Shown piece after piece: positions 8,338 to 19,030 of a stretch of DNA of 64,000 nucleotides. The notes under the pieces are model-generated. The model had not been told where the DNA came from. It was given only the letters and a program-made list of their open reading frames with translations, and searched no databases. The translations under genes and the position numbers were made by a program. Every line of letters begins with the position of its first letter. Position 1 is the first letter of the stretch. Origin of the DNA: Kalmanozyma brasiliensis GHG001 (lineage: Eukaryota > Basidiomycota > Ustilaginomycetes > Ustilaginales); contig NW_015961960.1 of the NCBI RefSeq assembly GCF_000497045.1, positions 359,019 to 423,018 of the forward strand, written 5' to 3'.

Positions 8338-10173
8338 TCAAGGCAGACGCTTCTGCATCTCCAAAAAGTCGGGAGTACCACATCCGGTGACAGCATCCCA
8401 GCCCTTGGTTGCGGGGAAACCCGTCGTTCCACATCCAACACTGGACCCAATGGTGATATCGTTCAACGCGGGGGTACCGAGCCACTTGCCATAGATGATG
8501 GGGTTGAGGAAGCCCAACGAGCTCTTGCCCTGACTGATCCTGTAATCGTTCAGGAGGCCGATAACGGAGCTGAACGTGGGGGCGGAAGCAGAGGTGCCGT
8601 AGATAAGGTAGTTCTTGCCGCCGATCTTGATAACATAGCGACTGCCTTGGGCGGAGACGTCGGGGTAAGCACGTCCGTTGGGGTTGTACAACCCCGTGTA
8701 CTTGGTAACGATGTTCGGCAAGTAGTTCTTCACCGCGGTGGCCTGGTACCAGGGGCGGGGGAAGACGTAGGAGAAACCAGCACCAGAGTAGAACCCAGGC
8801 AAATCGCCATCCACCGCGATCTCGGGGTTGAAGTTCTGCGTGGCGCCCACCGTGGTGGCGTAGGGGCAGCTGGCCGGGAAGGCGGGCAAGAACGTCGCAG
8901 TGCCATTCTTCGTATACTGGCCGTTGGAGACACACGTTCCGGTCGCACCAACACCGCTGTCACCACTGGAATAAACCGTCGAGACACCTCGCGCACCGAG
9001 CGCCATGATGTAGTTGCACACCCTCTGCGCGTAGGCCTTGGGAACCGTCTGCTCGTCATCGCCATAGCTCGTCGACAGCACAGTAGGCAGCTTCGAGAGC
9101 GAAAGCAGATAGTTCAACTGCGCCTCGTACGGTTCGTTGGTGTTGTTGACCGTCGCCGTGTCCGGGATGTACGGCGGGCTTCCACCCGTCGTATAGAACG
9201 TGAACGGAACCGGGTAGATGAACCCGCCAACAGTCTGGACGTCGAGGTTGGCCTCGTCACCGGGGGTGCTCTGCGAATTCAACCCACCGGCAATGCTCTG
9301 CACGGTAAAGTTGTACCCCGCCTTACCCGCATCCGGTCGCTGCTCCTTGAGGAACCCAGAGAAGTCAGCAAAGTTGGCCCACTGACCCAAGAAGCCGGAC
9401 ACACCGAGCGACATCTTGCTCGCCGCCTTGGGGACGTAGTTGACCGTCTTGTAGAAGGTGCGCAGGCAGAGGTTGGTGACGGCCGACGTGTTGCACGCAG
9501 CTGGCTGACCACCGTCGACGATGCGGTGAACGTCGCCGACGATGGAAGCGTCGTCATCGGCGAGCTCCTTGACGAGCACCTGCGTGCCGGCGATGTCGCT
9601 CTTGAGCGCGCGAGGCTGGGTGAAGAGCGTTAGAGGACCGACGTAGTCAAGGTGCTCCGAGACGTGTTCGGGCACGCTGTACTCGGGCGTGCGGACGGCG
9701 AGGGTGCCGCTGCGCTTGTGCTCGTAGACACCGAGGTCGGCGTTGAGCAGCTCCCGGGCCTGCCAGGCGGGGATGTGGACTGTGAAGGTGTCCTTGGAGG
9801 GAGAACGGGCGGCGAGGGCCTCGTCAATGTGGATGCCAGCGTCGCGCAGCCACAGCTCGACCTCCTCGATGGAGCGCTTGTGAGGCTGAAGGTAAGAGGA
9901 GACTTGGTCGGCGCTGAGGTGCTGACCGTAGAGCTCGTGATCCGGGTCAGAGGTCTTGCGAAGGTGCTGCTCGAGGGCCGAGACATCGGACTGCTTGAGC
10001 GCGAAGCGGAGGGCGACCGGCTCGTTGTCGGCAGCGTCGGATCGTCGGACCCAGTCCGAGGGGACCGAGACGGATTCCTTGACGACCAGGTTGGAGCGAC
10101 GAACGGCGGCCGCATCGGCCATGAGGGCGAGCGAGGTCAAGGCGACCAACGCCTTGATAGTGACCAGCTTCAT
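8338..10173 (-). CDS. Secreted sedolisin (S53) serine-carboxyl peptidase, tripeptidyl-peptidase type
   Basis: The 611-residue preproprotein begins with a signal peptide (MKLVTIKALVALTSLALMADAA). A pro-kumamolisin activation domain follows (about 35-190: LKQSDVSALEQHL, DPDHELYGQHLSADQV). The peptidase domain has the sedolisin catalytic set: Glu307 and Asp311 in EANLD and Ser528 in GTSASAP. The oxyanion region is near SSGDSGVG. A C-terminal calcium-site region reads NDITIGSSVGCG to GWDAVTGCGTPDF. The family removes tripeptides or cleaves endoproteolytically at acid pH outside the cell. It is intronless, like most genes here. It is divergent from the esterase at 13708 across 3.5 kb and is probably part of the secreted hydrolase group in this region. 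Confidence 0.93.
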   Translation of the reverse strand: MKLVTIKALVALTSLALMADAAAVRRSNLVVKESVSVPSDWVRRSDAADNEPVALRFALKQSDVSALEQHLRKTSDPDHELYGQHLSADQVSSYLQPHKRSIEEVELWLRDAGIHIDEALAARSPSKDTFTVHIPAWQARELLNADLGVYEHKRSGTLAVRTPEYSVPEHVSEHLDYVGPLTLFTQPRALKSDIAGTQVLVKELADDDASIVGDVHRIVDGGQPAACNTSAVTNLCLRTFYKTVNYVPKAASKMSLGVSGFLGQWANFADFSGFLKEQRPDAGKAGYNFTVQSIAGGLNSQSTPGDEANLDVQTVGGFIYPVPFTFYTTGGSPPYIPDTATVNNTNEPYEAQLNYLLSLSKLPTVLSTSYGDDEQTVPKAYAQRVCNYIMALGARGVSTVYSSGDSGVGATGTCVSNGQYTKNGTATFLPAFPASCPYATTVGATQNFNPEIAVDGDLPGFYSGAGFSYVFPRPWYQATAVKNYLPNIVTKYTGLYNPNGRAYPDVSAQGSRYVIKIGGKNYLIYGTSASAPTFSSVIGLLNDYRISQGKSSLGFLNPIIYGKWLGTPALNDITIGSSVGCGTTGFPATKGWDAVTGCGTPDFLEMQKRLP

Positions 10174-10266
10174 GGTGAGGAGAAGGTGGCAGGAGGGGAG
10201 GCGGGGAGAAGAGGAACGTAGGAGAGATGGAGTGCGTCGATGGGTGGTGCGTCGGTTACGGCTAAG

Positions 10267-10273
10267 TATATAT
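10267..10273 (-). promoter_or_regulatory. TATA box of the sedolisin gene
   Basis: TATATAT lies about 95 bases upstream of the ATG at 10173 and is flanked by GC-rich sequence, so it stands out clearly. Confidence 0.6.
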
Positions 10274-13200
10274 GCTTTTGCTTGCGATGGCTAGCCTCGC
10301 CGCCGGCTTCGCTACTGACTGGGGAAAGACGGGTCCAAGGGATCAAGGGAGAGAGTTCCAAAAGATCTGCAACGCCGCGTGCGCTGCAGCAGTAGGCGGC
10401 AGCAGCACTGTGCCGTAGGAGGCTGAAGCGGCGGCAAGGGTGGAGTGCTGATGCTGCCGCTACTGCCGCCGTTTGAGCCGTCGATGTGCCGCACATCTTT
10501 TTGGCAGCCGTCGGGTTTCGGCCTCGCTTGGCCTAGGAAAAGCGCAGCGTCTGCGATACATTGCGATAGCGTTGAGCGGAAGAGGTTGCGCCGAACGTCG
10601 GAGCCTGCGTCGCTGCGGCTGATCAGGCAGTGTGCGATGCGAAAGCTTTTCGAAGCGAGCTGCATCTTGAAAGTAGGATTTGTGCTGCCGCCTATCTGAG
10701 GGTTGACCGAGAAGCGAGAGGAAGCGGACGAGGGTCTTCCACAAAGCTTCCGGATCTCGCTTAGGGTCTGCGGTTCGAGGTTGTGCGTCGTTACAAGGGA
10801 AATAGGCGCTAGGCGACAAGTGGGGCGGACCGCGGCCTCTGCGTCTGGCTCAAGGCGAAACGGTCGGCACGGCGATCAAAATGGACGGTCGAACGGACGC
10901 TAAGCGAAGATAGCGCACCTCTTTGGCCTCTGGACTGGGCCTCATGTGCTCTGATAGCCACCCAGTCGCGTGCGCTCGAACCTGGCTCTAACGCTACGGC
11001 TGTCGTCGTCATGTGAGCGCTTCGACCAACGCTGTCGCTACTGATCCGATCTTTGGCATTGTTGCTCGTCGCAAGCCAACCTTTGATTCGGCGGCATGCG
11101 AATTGACCGTTGAACAGCGCGTTTGTGGGGTCGAAAGCAAGTCCGATGATTGGATGAGATTGTAGAACGGTCAAGATGGGCATTGTCTCGGCGCGATTTG
11201 CCGTTGCAGTCTGACGACAGGCTACCGTTGGGGAATGCGGAAGGTCGTGTGCCGCTGCAATCGTCGGCCATCGCATCGTGTCTCTCTGTCATTGAAAAGT
11301 CGCGATTGATTGAGAAAACAAGGCCGTTTTAGCGCGGTTCGCTTATGCATGCATGCTCGATCCTTTTCTGCCGTGTCCCACCTCTAGGCCGGCGCATCCC
11401 CGCCGAGGCTTTGCATTGTGGAGTCGGCAGTCGGGTCAGAGTTTGCTCAAGAGTATCCACTGGGGGGCGAGAGGGGTGGGAGATGGCATTCATCAGGCAG
11501 GGCGATGAAGCGTTCATGTGTCATGATGAGATGCATATGGACTCGAACCGGCGGCGCGGAGTGTTCGCCTGCATACGGTCTGCTGCTGCGCTGCCGTTTT
11601 CATGCCGCAGGTTGATAACGCTGGTCGCGTGCTTGAGCGGAGTTGGATGCCGTCCTATCAATGGCTGAGCGTGAGACCACGTCAACGATACGGATGCAAG
11701 TCTTCCGAGATCCATTTGCGTAGATCCTGCCACGCGAGAGTGCTGATCGTCGAGCTAGCCAGATCCCGACTGCAGGTAGCCAAACGGCCAGATGGTGGCA
11801 AGATTGAGGGGGCGGTCCAGCAGATGCCGGCCCAGATGTTAGTCAAACTCAGAGTGTTAGAGCTCTCTTTGCAATCTTCGATTATTTTCAAAATCTCGAT
11901 ATCTAGAAGAACCGATCTGACATCGGATCGGATCATCTTTGCACATCGAGCTCAAAGAGCACGACGAAGTGCAGAACGAACAGAGCGACGACACCCGTAC
12001 AGCTGATCCTATGTCCAATGAGCGGAGCCTTCGAGACAGCGCACAAGTGAATTGCAACACGCGGCACCAGTGAAGAGAGCAGCGATCAAGGCAGACACAC
12101 AGCTGACGAAGACAATCGACTGAGCAAGTAAAGTTAAGGCGCGAGGATTCCTTTCGTCTAGCCCAGAAGCAGGCGGTGGTGCTCATCGTGAGCTCACTGG
12201 TCAAGCTTCTCGAAAATCGACGATGCGTGCATTCGCAAGGAGTCGTACAAAGCTCAGATGTACCACGAGGATGAGCAGCGAATCGTGATTCAGCGTCGCT
12301 CATGATGATCACTTCGCCTGCTTCATGATGTGCACGTCCGCTCTATCTGCAGTCATCGGCTGCCTCGTTTGCCTCGCATACTGCCTTTCCTGTCTCAGCT
12401 ATTGTGGTGGTCAACACCGCCGTTGCTCTCGAGACCATGATCGCCGCACATACGATCATGAGCGTGATGCGACTTCACTCCCACCAAAGCTCAGCAGAGA
12501 GAAACTCAAATTGGGGATCGACAAAGGCATCCGAAGATCAAATCATGCAAGAAGCGCCCAGCTCACAAGCGAGCTGCCCGCGGGATGATCGTCTTGCCAC
12601 ATGGCTCGTTTGCGCGTCGTACGACCTTTTCATTCAGCTACTTGGCTCCCGCGCCGGAAACTGACTCCCGCTCCGGGAACAAACGACATCTTGGCAAAGG
12701 TACCCATCTCGGCCATCTCTGCTTCGCATGGGAACATTCCTCGGTCCACCTCGCTCCCTCTTAGGTCCAGACCTTGCATGTCCACCACGGCGTCTGCGAA
12801 ACTTTGCTGGATTCACGCCTATCGAGGGCGAGGCGACGATTCCAGTCTGGTTGGCTCACCGCGATGCCTAGCAATCGCTTTGGGTCTCACACTACCAAGG
12901 CCACGCGAGACACCTCGAGAGCCATTTGCGACACCTGCGGGATCCAAGGGCTCCGACGGTCGTGGCAGCAGAGCCAGGATCGGCTCTATGCGAGTGCGGG
13001 ACTTTGATGGTGTGGATCTGCAAATCTCCCTCTCCCGCCTATCGGAGTCTCAAAGAGAGCCAAATTTTGACATTGATCAGCATCACCCTACTTGCCTCTT
13101 CAATGGCATTTTTCCCCCGCGGGCTTTGATCCCCGGCTCTTGGCATCCCTCCCCGAGAAGCGCGCATGCAGCAACTCCGCACGTCAACCAAGGGTTCGGG

Positions 13201-13587
13201 ACGCGTTGCAACGTGGCCGCTCGCCAGCGTTGAAAGCTCTCGTTCGATGCGCTCTCACCGAGACTTCGCCAGCTCACATTGCTCGATCCGGACTTTGCGT
13301 GTTGACGACCCCGTCCAACACCATGCTCCCGCTCGCAGGACCCGCCGAGCCGGCGGCGATACACCTTGTTCGTTGTCGGCCCGCTCCCTCGAGCCAACGA
13401 GAATAGGGCGTACAGAGCAAGCTCCGACCGACCTACGTCTTTTGGCAAAACCCCCATTGCCATTCTGATCGAGTCGGGAACAGGACAACCTACCTGCTTC
13501 TCGCTCGCGAGTTGCTTCCCGTCCAGCACATCACGGCGCCCCAAACCTTTGCTCAGCAGAGCGGCTTTCTGAGGAGAGACCGACCAC

Positions 13588-13593
13588 ATATAT
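13588..13593 (+). promoter_or_regulatory. TATA box of the pectinacetylesterase-like gene
   Basis: ATATAT within CACATATATCTAG lies about 115 bases upstream of the ATG at 13708, in otherwise GC-rich sequence. A pyrimidine-rich leader follows. Confidence 0.55.
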
Positions 13594-13707
13594 CTAGTCT
13601 TGATCTTCCGCTCGCTCTTCCGCTCGCGCCCTTGCCCTGATTGCTCCCACCACGCACCTCACTTTACCCCTTTCTCTCTCTCCGCATCGACGGCCCAGGC
13701 AGGCGGG

Positions 13708-15525
13708 ATGAAGTTCTCATCGCTCCTCGCTGCTTTCGCGGCCCTCGCGCTGGCATCGTCCACCCACGCCGCCTTCATCGACCTACGTCACCTCGAACCG
13801 CGCTACGTCTCGGGCCTCGTCGCCCCCTCTGGATACAATTACAGCTGGGCGATCGACAACTGGCGCATGGCCCTCAACACCACCGGTCTGCGCTCCTACC
13901 TCAACCGCACCACCATCGACGCCACCGCTACCGCCACCAACCAGACGTTTGTCAATGCGTGCACGCAGTTCTGCGAGCGCACCAGCGGATGTGCCATGGT
14001 GCATTTGATCATGTTTGCCGACTTTCCGGAAGGCAACATGATCTGTGCGGTGTACGACGCGCCGAGTCCAAGGAGCGAGTCCAAGTACACCAAGGGAATG
14101 TGGGGCGGGAACGGGACGGTGCGCGCGAGCTACACGTTTACGAGGAACGCGGGGCGAGTCGCCCAAGTGGCGAGTAGCAATGGTTCCAGCTCGGCGGCTT
14201 CGCCAAGCGCTGCTCCCCAGCTCGCCAGTAGCCCTTCGTCCTCCTCAGCCTCTTCGTCCTCCTCAGCCTCTTCGTCCTCCTCAGCCTCTTCGTCCTCCTC
14301 AGCCTCTTCGTCCCTCTCCCTCTCTTCGTCCGCATCCACCTCTGCCTCGCTTTCCAGCTCGTCTGCGTCGTCCGCTTCGACTTCGGCTGCCTTCTCCGCA
14401 TCTACCTCCCTTTCAACCGCGTCTGCCGCAGCCACCTCTTCCGCCTCGACCACCTCTGCCGACTCGTACGTCCCCACCACCTCCTCGACCCAATTCTCGG
14501 CCGCTTCTTCTGGCACGCTCTCCTCCACCTCCCCCTCCTCCTCCCCGTCCACCACCACCACCGCCGCCACCACCGCCGCCACCTCGCCCACCAACAGCAA
14601 CTGGACGTGGATCGACGTGCCCGGCACGCAGTGCGGCGATGGCTCTCCCACCGGTCTTGCCGTCTCCCTCCTCCCTTCCTCCTCGGACCTGCTCATCCGT
14701 CTCCAAGAAGGCGGTTCGTGCTACGACGCTTCCACCTGCTACCGTCAGAACCGCGTTTACAACATGAACGGTTTCAACGGCACCACCTTCCTGGCGCAGA
14801 ATCAGCCGCAGGCGTTGGCGAACTGGTTCCCGTTCAACCGTCAGAACCCGACAAACCCGTGGAGGGGGGCGAATCTGGCCTTCATCCCGTACTGCACGGG
14901 CGACTTGCATGGCGGAGACAATGTGGTGACGTACGAAGGGGCGGGGAGGACGACGTGGCATAAGGGGTTTCAGAATGGACGGTTGGATCTGGTCAAGTTG
15001 AGGGAGATGCTGCCCGATGTGCAGAGGGTGTGGATCGCCGGTACGAGCAGCGGGGCGTTTGGGACGGTGTTGCAGTATCAGAATGCCCAAGACGCCTTTG
15101 CGGGGGTGAGGATCGATCTGTTGCAGGATTCTGGCGAGACACCGTTGCCAGCCACCTTCCGACCGACGTGGAACACCCACGTTCCCGATCAAACCCGTTG
15201 CCCCCTGTGCGACGATAGCAACTTTGACTCGTACATCGTCGGATTGGCCAAGGCGAACCCGGCGGCGCGGTTTGCGAGTGTGAGTGCGACCAACGACACG
15301 CAGATCCCGCGAAATCAACCCGTCACCCCCGACCAGCACTATCTGGAACTCCAACGGTTGTGGAAGCAGATGGACGCGGAAACGATTAATGCAAGGAGCT
15401 TGGTCGTACCGGGACAGGGCCACGGCATGCTCTTCAACGCCAACAGGGCCGCCGCCGACTCCACCGACATGTGGAGCTGGCTGGCGCAGTTCAAGAACGA
15501 TGATCCCAACTGGAGCTCGCATTGA
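13708..15525 (+). CDS. Secreted pectinacetylesterase/Notum-like esterase with N-terminal extra domain and Ser-rich linker
   Basis: The 605-residue product starts with a signal peptide (MKFSSLLAAFAALALASSTHA); this ATG at 13708 was chosen over in-frame sequence back to 13600. Residues of about 22-150 form a small Cys-containing domain (CTQFCERTSGC). A Ser/Ala/Thr linker spans about 155-295. The esterase domain spans about 298-600: WTWIDVPGTQCGDGSPTG, LLIRLQEGGSCYD, nucleophile elbow GTSSG with Ser447, CPLCDD and a late GQGHGM histidine motif. This pattern fits the PAE/Notum carboxylesterase family, which removes acetyl or related acyl groups from polysaccharides or proteins. It probably acts outside the cell. 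The 5' domain may serve binding. Several N-glycosylation sequons are visible. Confidence 0.85.
   Translation: MKFSSLLAAFAALALASSTHAAFIDLRHLEPRYVSGLVAPSGYNYSWAIDNWRMALNTTGLRSYLNRTTIDATATATNQTFVNACTQFCERTSGCAMVHLIMFADFPEGNMICAVYDAPSPRSESKYTKGMWGGNGTVRASYTFTRNAGRVAQVASSNGSSSAASPSAAPQLASSPSSSSASSSSSASSSSSASSSSSASSSLSLSSSASTSASLSSSSASSASTSAAFSASTSLSTASAAATSSASTTSADSYVPTTSSTQFSAASSGTLSSTSPSSSPSTTTTAATTAATSPTNSNWTWIDVPGTQCGDGSPTGLAVSLLPSSSDLLIRLQEGGSCYDASTCYRQNRVYNMNGFNGTTFLAQNQPQALANWFPFNRQNPTNPWRGANLAFIPYCTGDLHGGDNVVTYEGAGRTTWHKGFQNGRLDLVKLREMLPDVQRVWIAGTSSGAFGTVLQYQNAQDAFAGVRIDLLQDSGETPLPATFRPTWNTHVPDQTRCPLCDDSNFDSYIVGLAKANPAARFASVSATNDTQIPRNQPVTPDQHYLELQRLWKQMDAETINARSLVVPGQGHGMLFNANRAAADSTDMWSWLAQFKNDDPNWSSH
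14236..14307 (+). repeat. 18-base minisatellite in the Ser-rich linker (4 units)
   Basis: The unit TCGTCCTCCTCAGCCTCT occurs four times in tandem with starts at 14236, 14254, 14272 and 14290. Each unit encodes six residues of the Ser/Ala linker. Because the unit is a multiple of three, copy-number change alters linker length without a frameshift. Confidence 0.9.
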
Positions 15526-15654
15526 TCCCCATTTTTGCTCATGTGGATCATAGATGGTTCTTTCTTGTCGAGGTGGGTCAATGGATAGTTTTCGGGCAGC
15601 GCAGTGTGGTTCATGTCTGTCTCATTGAGATTGTGAATGTGACTGGGAGCGAGA
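15526..15654. other. Short convergent intergenic region
   Basis: Only 129 bases separate the stop codons of the esterase and the alpha-glucuronidase. The two 3' untranslated regions probably overlap. Confidence 0.5.
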
Positions 15655-18600
15655 TCATAGCATCCCCACTCGTCCGCTTTCGGGCATACCAAGTGTCGTC
15701 GCGGCACTCGAACCCTCTAGGGGCTCCACAACCACCTTTTCCAGCACCAACCCAGGTTCCAATGGCCACCATCTTACCGTCCTTTTTCCTGACTCCACCG
15801 TCCCATTCACGCTCAACTGCGTTGTCACCCGTCGGATGTTGGCGCTGACGACGTTGCCCCAATCGGCGCTGTTGGTGCCGGGCGTGATGTTCTCTGGCAC
15901 AGGCGTAACCATGGAGCGCGAAGAAGGGTCATTGTCCAGCTCGAGCACGTAGCGCAGGGGTCGTTTGTCTCGATAGTTGAGAACGGGGCTGAGCCAGAGG
16001 GTGATGTTGAAGCTCTGAGCAGTGGTGTTGGGGTGGAAAAAGTCAAACGAAAGACTCGGACCGTCGCCAAGCGGGATGGATTCGGAAGTGGGGGGGAGGA
16101 CGGTAATTGCCGATCCCAGCAGACCATAGCCATCGAGCGGCTCAAGGTAGGCAGGTGTGGAGTTGGTGCGGGAGGACTCGATGATGGCGTTGCTGGCCAG
16201 CATCGATACGCTACCGTCCGCCGGTGAAGCAACGAATGTGCCATTTGGCATGCTGGCACTCGGCGAGAGCGTGCATGGGTCGACGGCGAGGATGACGGTG
16301 ACGTTCGATGGAGATGACATGCCGACGTAGCCGCTACCGCTAGTGCTGTTGATGTACACCATCCCCGCGACCATCTCGTGGGGATCCGCGCAGGAGACCG
16401 AGTCAAAGTGCGACCAGTCGACGTGCAACGACAGCTCCACATCGTCATCAAAGTTGCCGCCGGCTTCAAAACCATCGGCGCGCTTGGTGAAGAATCGACC
16501 GTCCAGCATCGTCGCCGTCTCCATGTCACTGCTGCTATTTCCGCTGCTTGTGGCAAGACGATGGGTGACAGACAACCAGGATACGTTGGTCGTAGCGCTG
16601 AAGGCAAATGCACCATCATCACCAGCACTCACCCAAACCCTTCGTTTCTGATCCCCATCGTACCTGCCTAGCGGCCGAAGACTCGGATCGGGACAATTGT
16701 ACCCATCGGCGCAGTTGTACTGGTTATCGCCCGGCCACGCGCCCATGCTGCCGTCGACACTGACCCTGATGTTACCCGCCATGGCCGTGTTTGGCCAGGA
16801 TTGCCCGGCGACATCGACATACGCGAGAGGGGGAAGCATATTCCGCATCGGCTGCTGCCAGTATTGGCTCCCAATGTGCGGTTGGGACATCATGTGGTTC
16901 CACTTACCATCGCCGAGGGCGTGGTAGGAGGCGGCAAGCTCCGCATCGTGCGCAAAGAGTCGTCGGGCGAGCACGGCGTAGTGGTTGGCGGAATTCTTGG
17001 CTTGGGTGCCAGCAAGGTTGTTGCGGCCGACGGCGATGTGTAGGCGATTCAGGTTGGCAGAGGCGAGGGTGGGGTAGGCGACCAGTTGATAGAATGCGTC
17101 CCAGTTGGGGGTGCCCTTGAAGTAGGGTGTGAGTTCGTTTTGGACGATGGAGACCAGCTCGTTCCATCGAGAGAGGACGGATTCCGCCTCGGAGTGCTGC
17201 GTCACGCTCCAGGTGGTCGAGTTGAGAAGCTCGGGCTTGATGCGCGAGTTCAACCAGGAATAGCCTCTCACCACCTCGGCCACTTTGCGAGAAGGTTGAG
17301 CGCCGAACGTCTTGGTCGCCCAGCTGTCGAGCCAGGTGGTCACGTTGGTGGGATGGGTCAAGGCCGTGTTGTCGTACGCCATGTCGAGCATGAAATGGAT
17401 CGGAACCTCGACAGGCTTGAGGTCGCCGACGTTGAGGATGAAGATCTCAGTCTGGTCGTTGAGGAAGGCGACGTTGAGCTGCTCCCACGCGTTGAGGAGG
17501 TTGACCGTGTTGAGCCATTTGTAGGAGCGTGGGGGACCGACGTAGCTGTTGATCCAACGCAAAGTCGTCAGTATCGTCTGTACGCTGTTACAAACTAGGG
17601 CAAGAGGTCGTTACTCACTCTGCATGGTAGTAGAGACCTGCGCCACCAGAACGACCCTTCTTCTCCGCCTCCGTGGGAATCCTGCGAATGAACCCAAAGT
17701 TATCATCGGTCCAGAGCAGCGTGATATCATCCGGCACCTGCAACCCTTCATTGTAGTACCCCTGCACCTCGGTGTATAGGCACATCATCATGGGTACCGT
17801 CACCTTGCTCGAATTTCCCGCGTCGCCGTGCGGCAACAAGCTCTTCTGCTTTGCCATGATGTTTTGGAGCAGCTCGATGTTCGCCCCTTCCAACGCCTTG
17901 TCGCCGTTACCGCGCATGCTCATGGTGAACATGGTATCCAAGCCCTGCGCGCGCTCCACGCCGTATTGCCAGTAGGTGGTGATGTTCTTTTCGTTCGTAG
18001 TGTAGTCCCAGGGACCTTGGTACCAGGTGTTCCACTCGGGCGTGTTGCGTCCCATAGGTTCCTGATGCGATGTACCGAAAACGATGCCCATGCGGTCGGC
18101 AAGGAGCTGGTTCGGACCGGCAGCGCCGGTGCCATTGACACCGTGACCGGGTAGATCCGGTAGACCGGCTACAGCGAACGAATCGGACCACATCGCTGGC
18201 CAGATCAGGTTGGCTTTGAGTCGAAGGAGCAGCTCGAAGACATGGGTGTACATGGCATCGTTGAACGACTGGGGTGCGGATTCGGGTGGGAAGGGGCCTT
18301 CGAAGTGCGTGCGCGCCCAGTTGGTGAGTGCGGGAGCCTCGTCGTTGAGAAAGATGCCGCGGTATTTGACGAGCGGTGGACCGTGAGAGCACGCGTTGGA
18401 GCCGAACGATGCCGAGGATGAGGAGGGGGAGTAGTAGACGGCCGAGTGAGACTGAGTAGGCTGGACGTCGGCGAACCACTTCCAGGGGCTGATGCCCATC
18501 TCGTCGCTCAGCGTGTACAGTGCGTATGCGGTTCCTCTCTTGTCGGAGCCCATTAGCACCAGTCCAGAGCCGGACTCGAGCGTTGCCGAGGACCACGACT

Positions 18601-19030
18601 CCCACTGACCCTTGATCTTGTCTGCTTCTTTCGCGACGCCCTGATCCATCGAGACGAGCTCACGCATGACACTCGAGCCGTCAACACTGCCAACGATGAC
18701 CACTCTTTCCTTCTTCTGACCTTGCATCTTCATCGATGCAGCAGTGACGTTCCTGACAACGACGTTCGAGGATGGCACCATCTGCATCAAGTCGGCTGCA
18801 AAGCTGGAGGCTGCATGGTGGACGACGGAAGAGTCATCGCGCGAGGTGAGAATTTCGGTCGTCTCTCCTGCTTTGGCGATGAGGTAGCCGTCGCAAGAGG
18901 ATGATCCGGAGTTGGAGGGCTTGGTCGAAAGGCAGACTTTGTCGGTGACGCTGTCGTTGCTGCTGGTGGCGTGAGCGACGGTGGCTGTCGGGCCAAGCAG
19001 CAGCGTCGTCCATAGTGATGATGTCCGCAT
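15655..19030 (-). CDS. Secreted GH115 xylan alpha-1,2-glucuronidase, two exons
   Basis: Exons are 19030-17619 and 17545-15655. The 73-base intron begins GTGAGT, carries a CTGAC branch site and ends CAACAG. Splicing gives GA+C and restores YYHADYVGPPRSYKW across the junction, which matches the conserved GH115 segment; the total is 1100 codons plus stop, exactly in frame. An alternative acceptor further upstream would leave extra residues that break this motif. The N-terminus is a signal peptide (MRTSSLWTTLLLGPTATVAHA). Family landmarks include KYRGIFLNDEAPALTNW, LKANLIWPAMW, FGTSHQEPMGRN and WTDDNFG. The enzyme removes 4-O-methyl-glucuronic acid from glucuronoxylan in the apoplast. It belongs functionally with the cutinase-like and esterase genes nearby. 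Confidence 0.93.

Larger units (their letters stand above)
10174..13707. other. 3.5-kb gene-free region between two divergent secreted-hydrolase genes
   Basis: I find no supported gene. The longest frames (for example 12601-13233 on + and 13083-13589 on -) are Arg/Pro/Ser-rich, lack motifs and do not resemble the codon pattern of neighbours. TATA boxes at both ends belong to the flanking genes. No tRNA-like fold was found. It most likely holds two long upstream regulatory regions, possibly also a non-coding transcript. Confidence 0.5.

Noticed and set aside
11525..11560. A minus-strand GGTTCGAGTCC resembling a tRNA B box
   Set aside because: The flanks do not pair to form a T stem beyond two bases, and no acceptor or anticodon arm can be built.
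12601..13233. A 210-codon frame in the large gene-free region
   Set aside because: Arg/Pro/Ser-rich, no motif, no signal peptide, codon use unlike neighbours. It could be revisited with transcript data.
14413..15522. A 369-codon frame antisense to the esterase
   Set aside because: It ends in poly-Gly generated by the Pro/Thr/Ser linker sequence and has no recognisable domain.
17546..17618. A shorter GH115 intron using an AG nearer the donor
   Set aside because: It would also keep frame, but inserts about 14 residues that disrupt the conserved YYHxDYVGPPR segment; the acceptor at 17546 restores it exactly.
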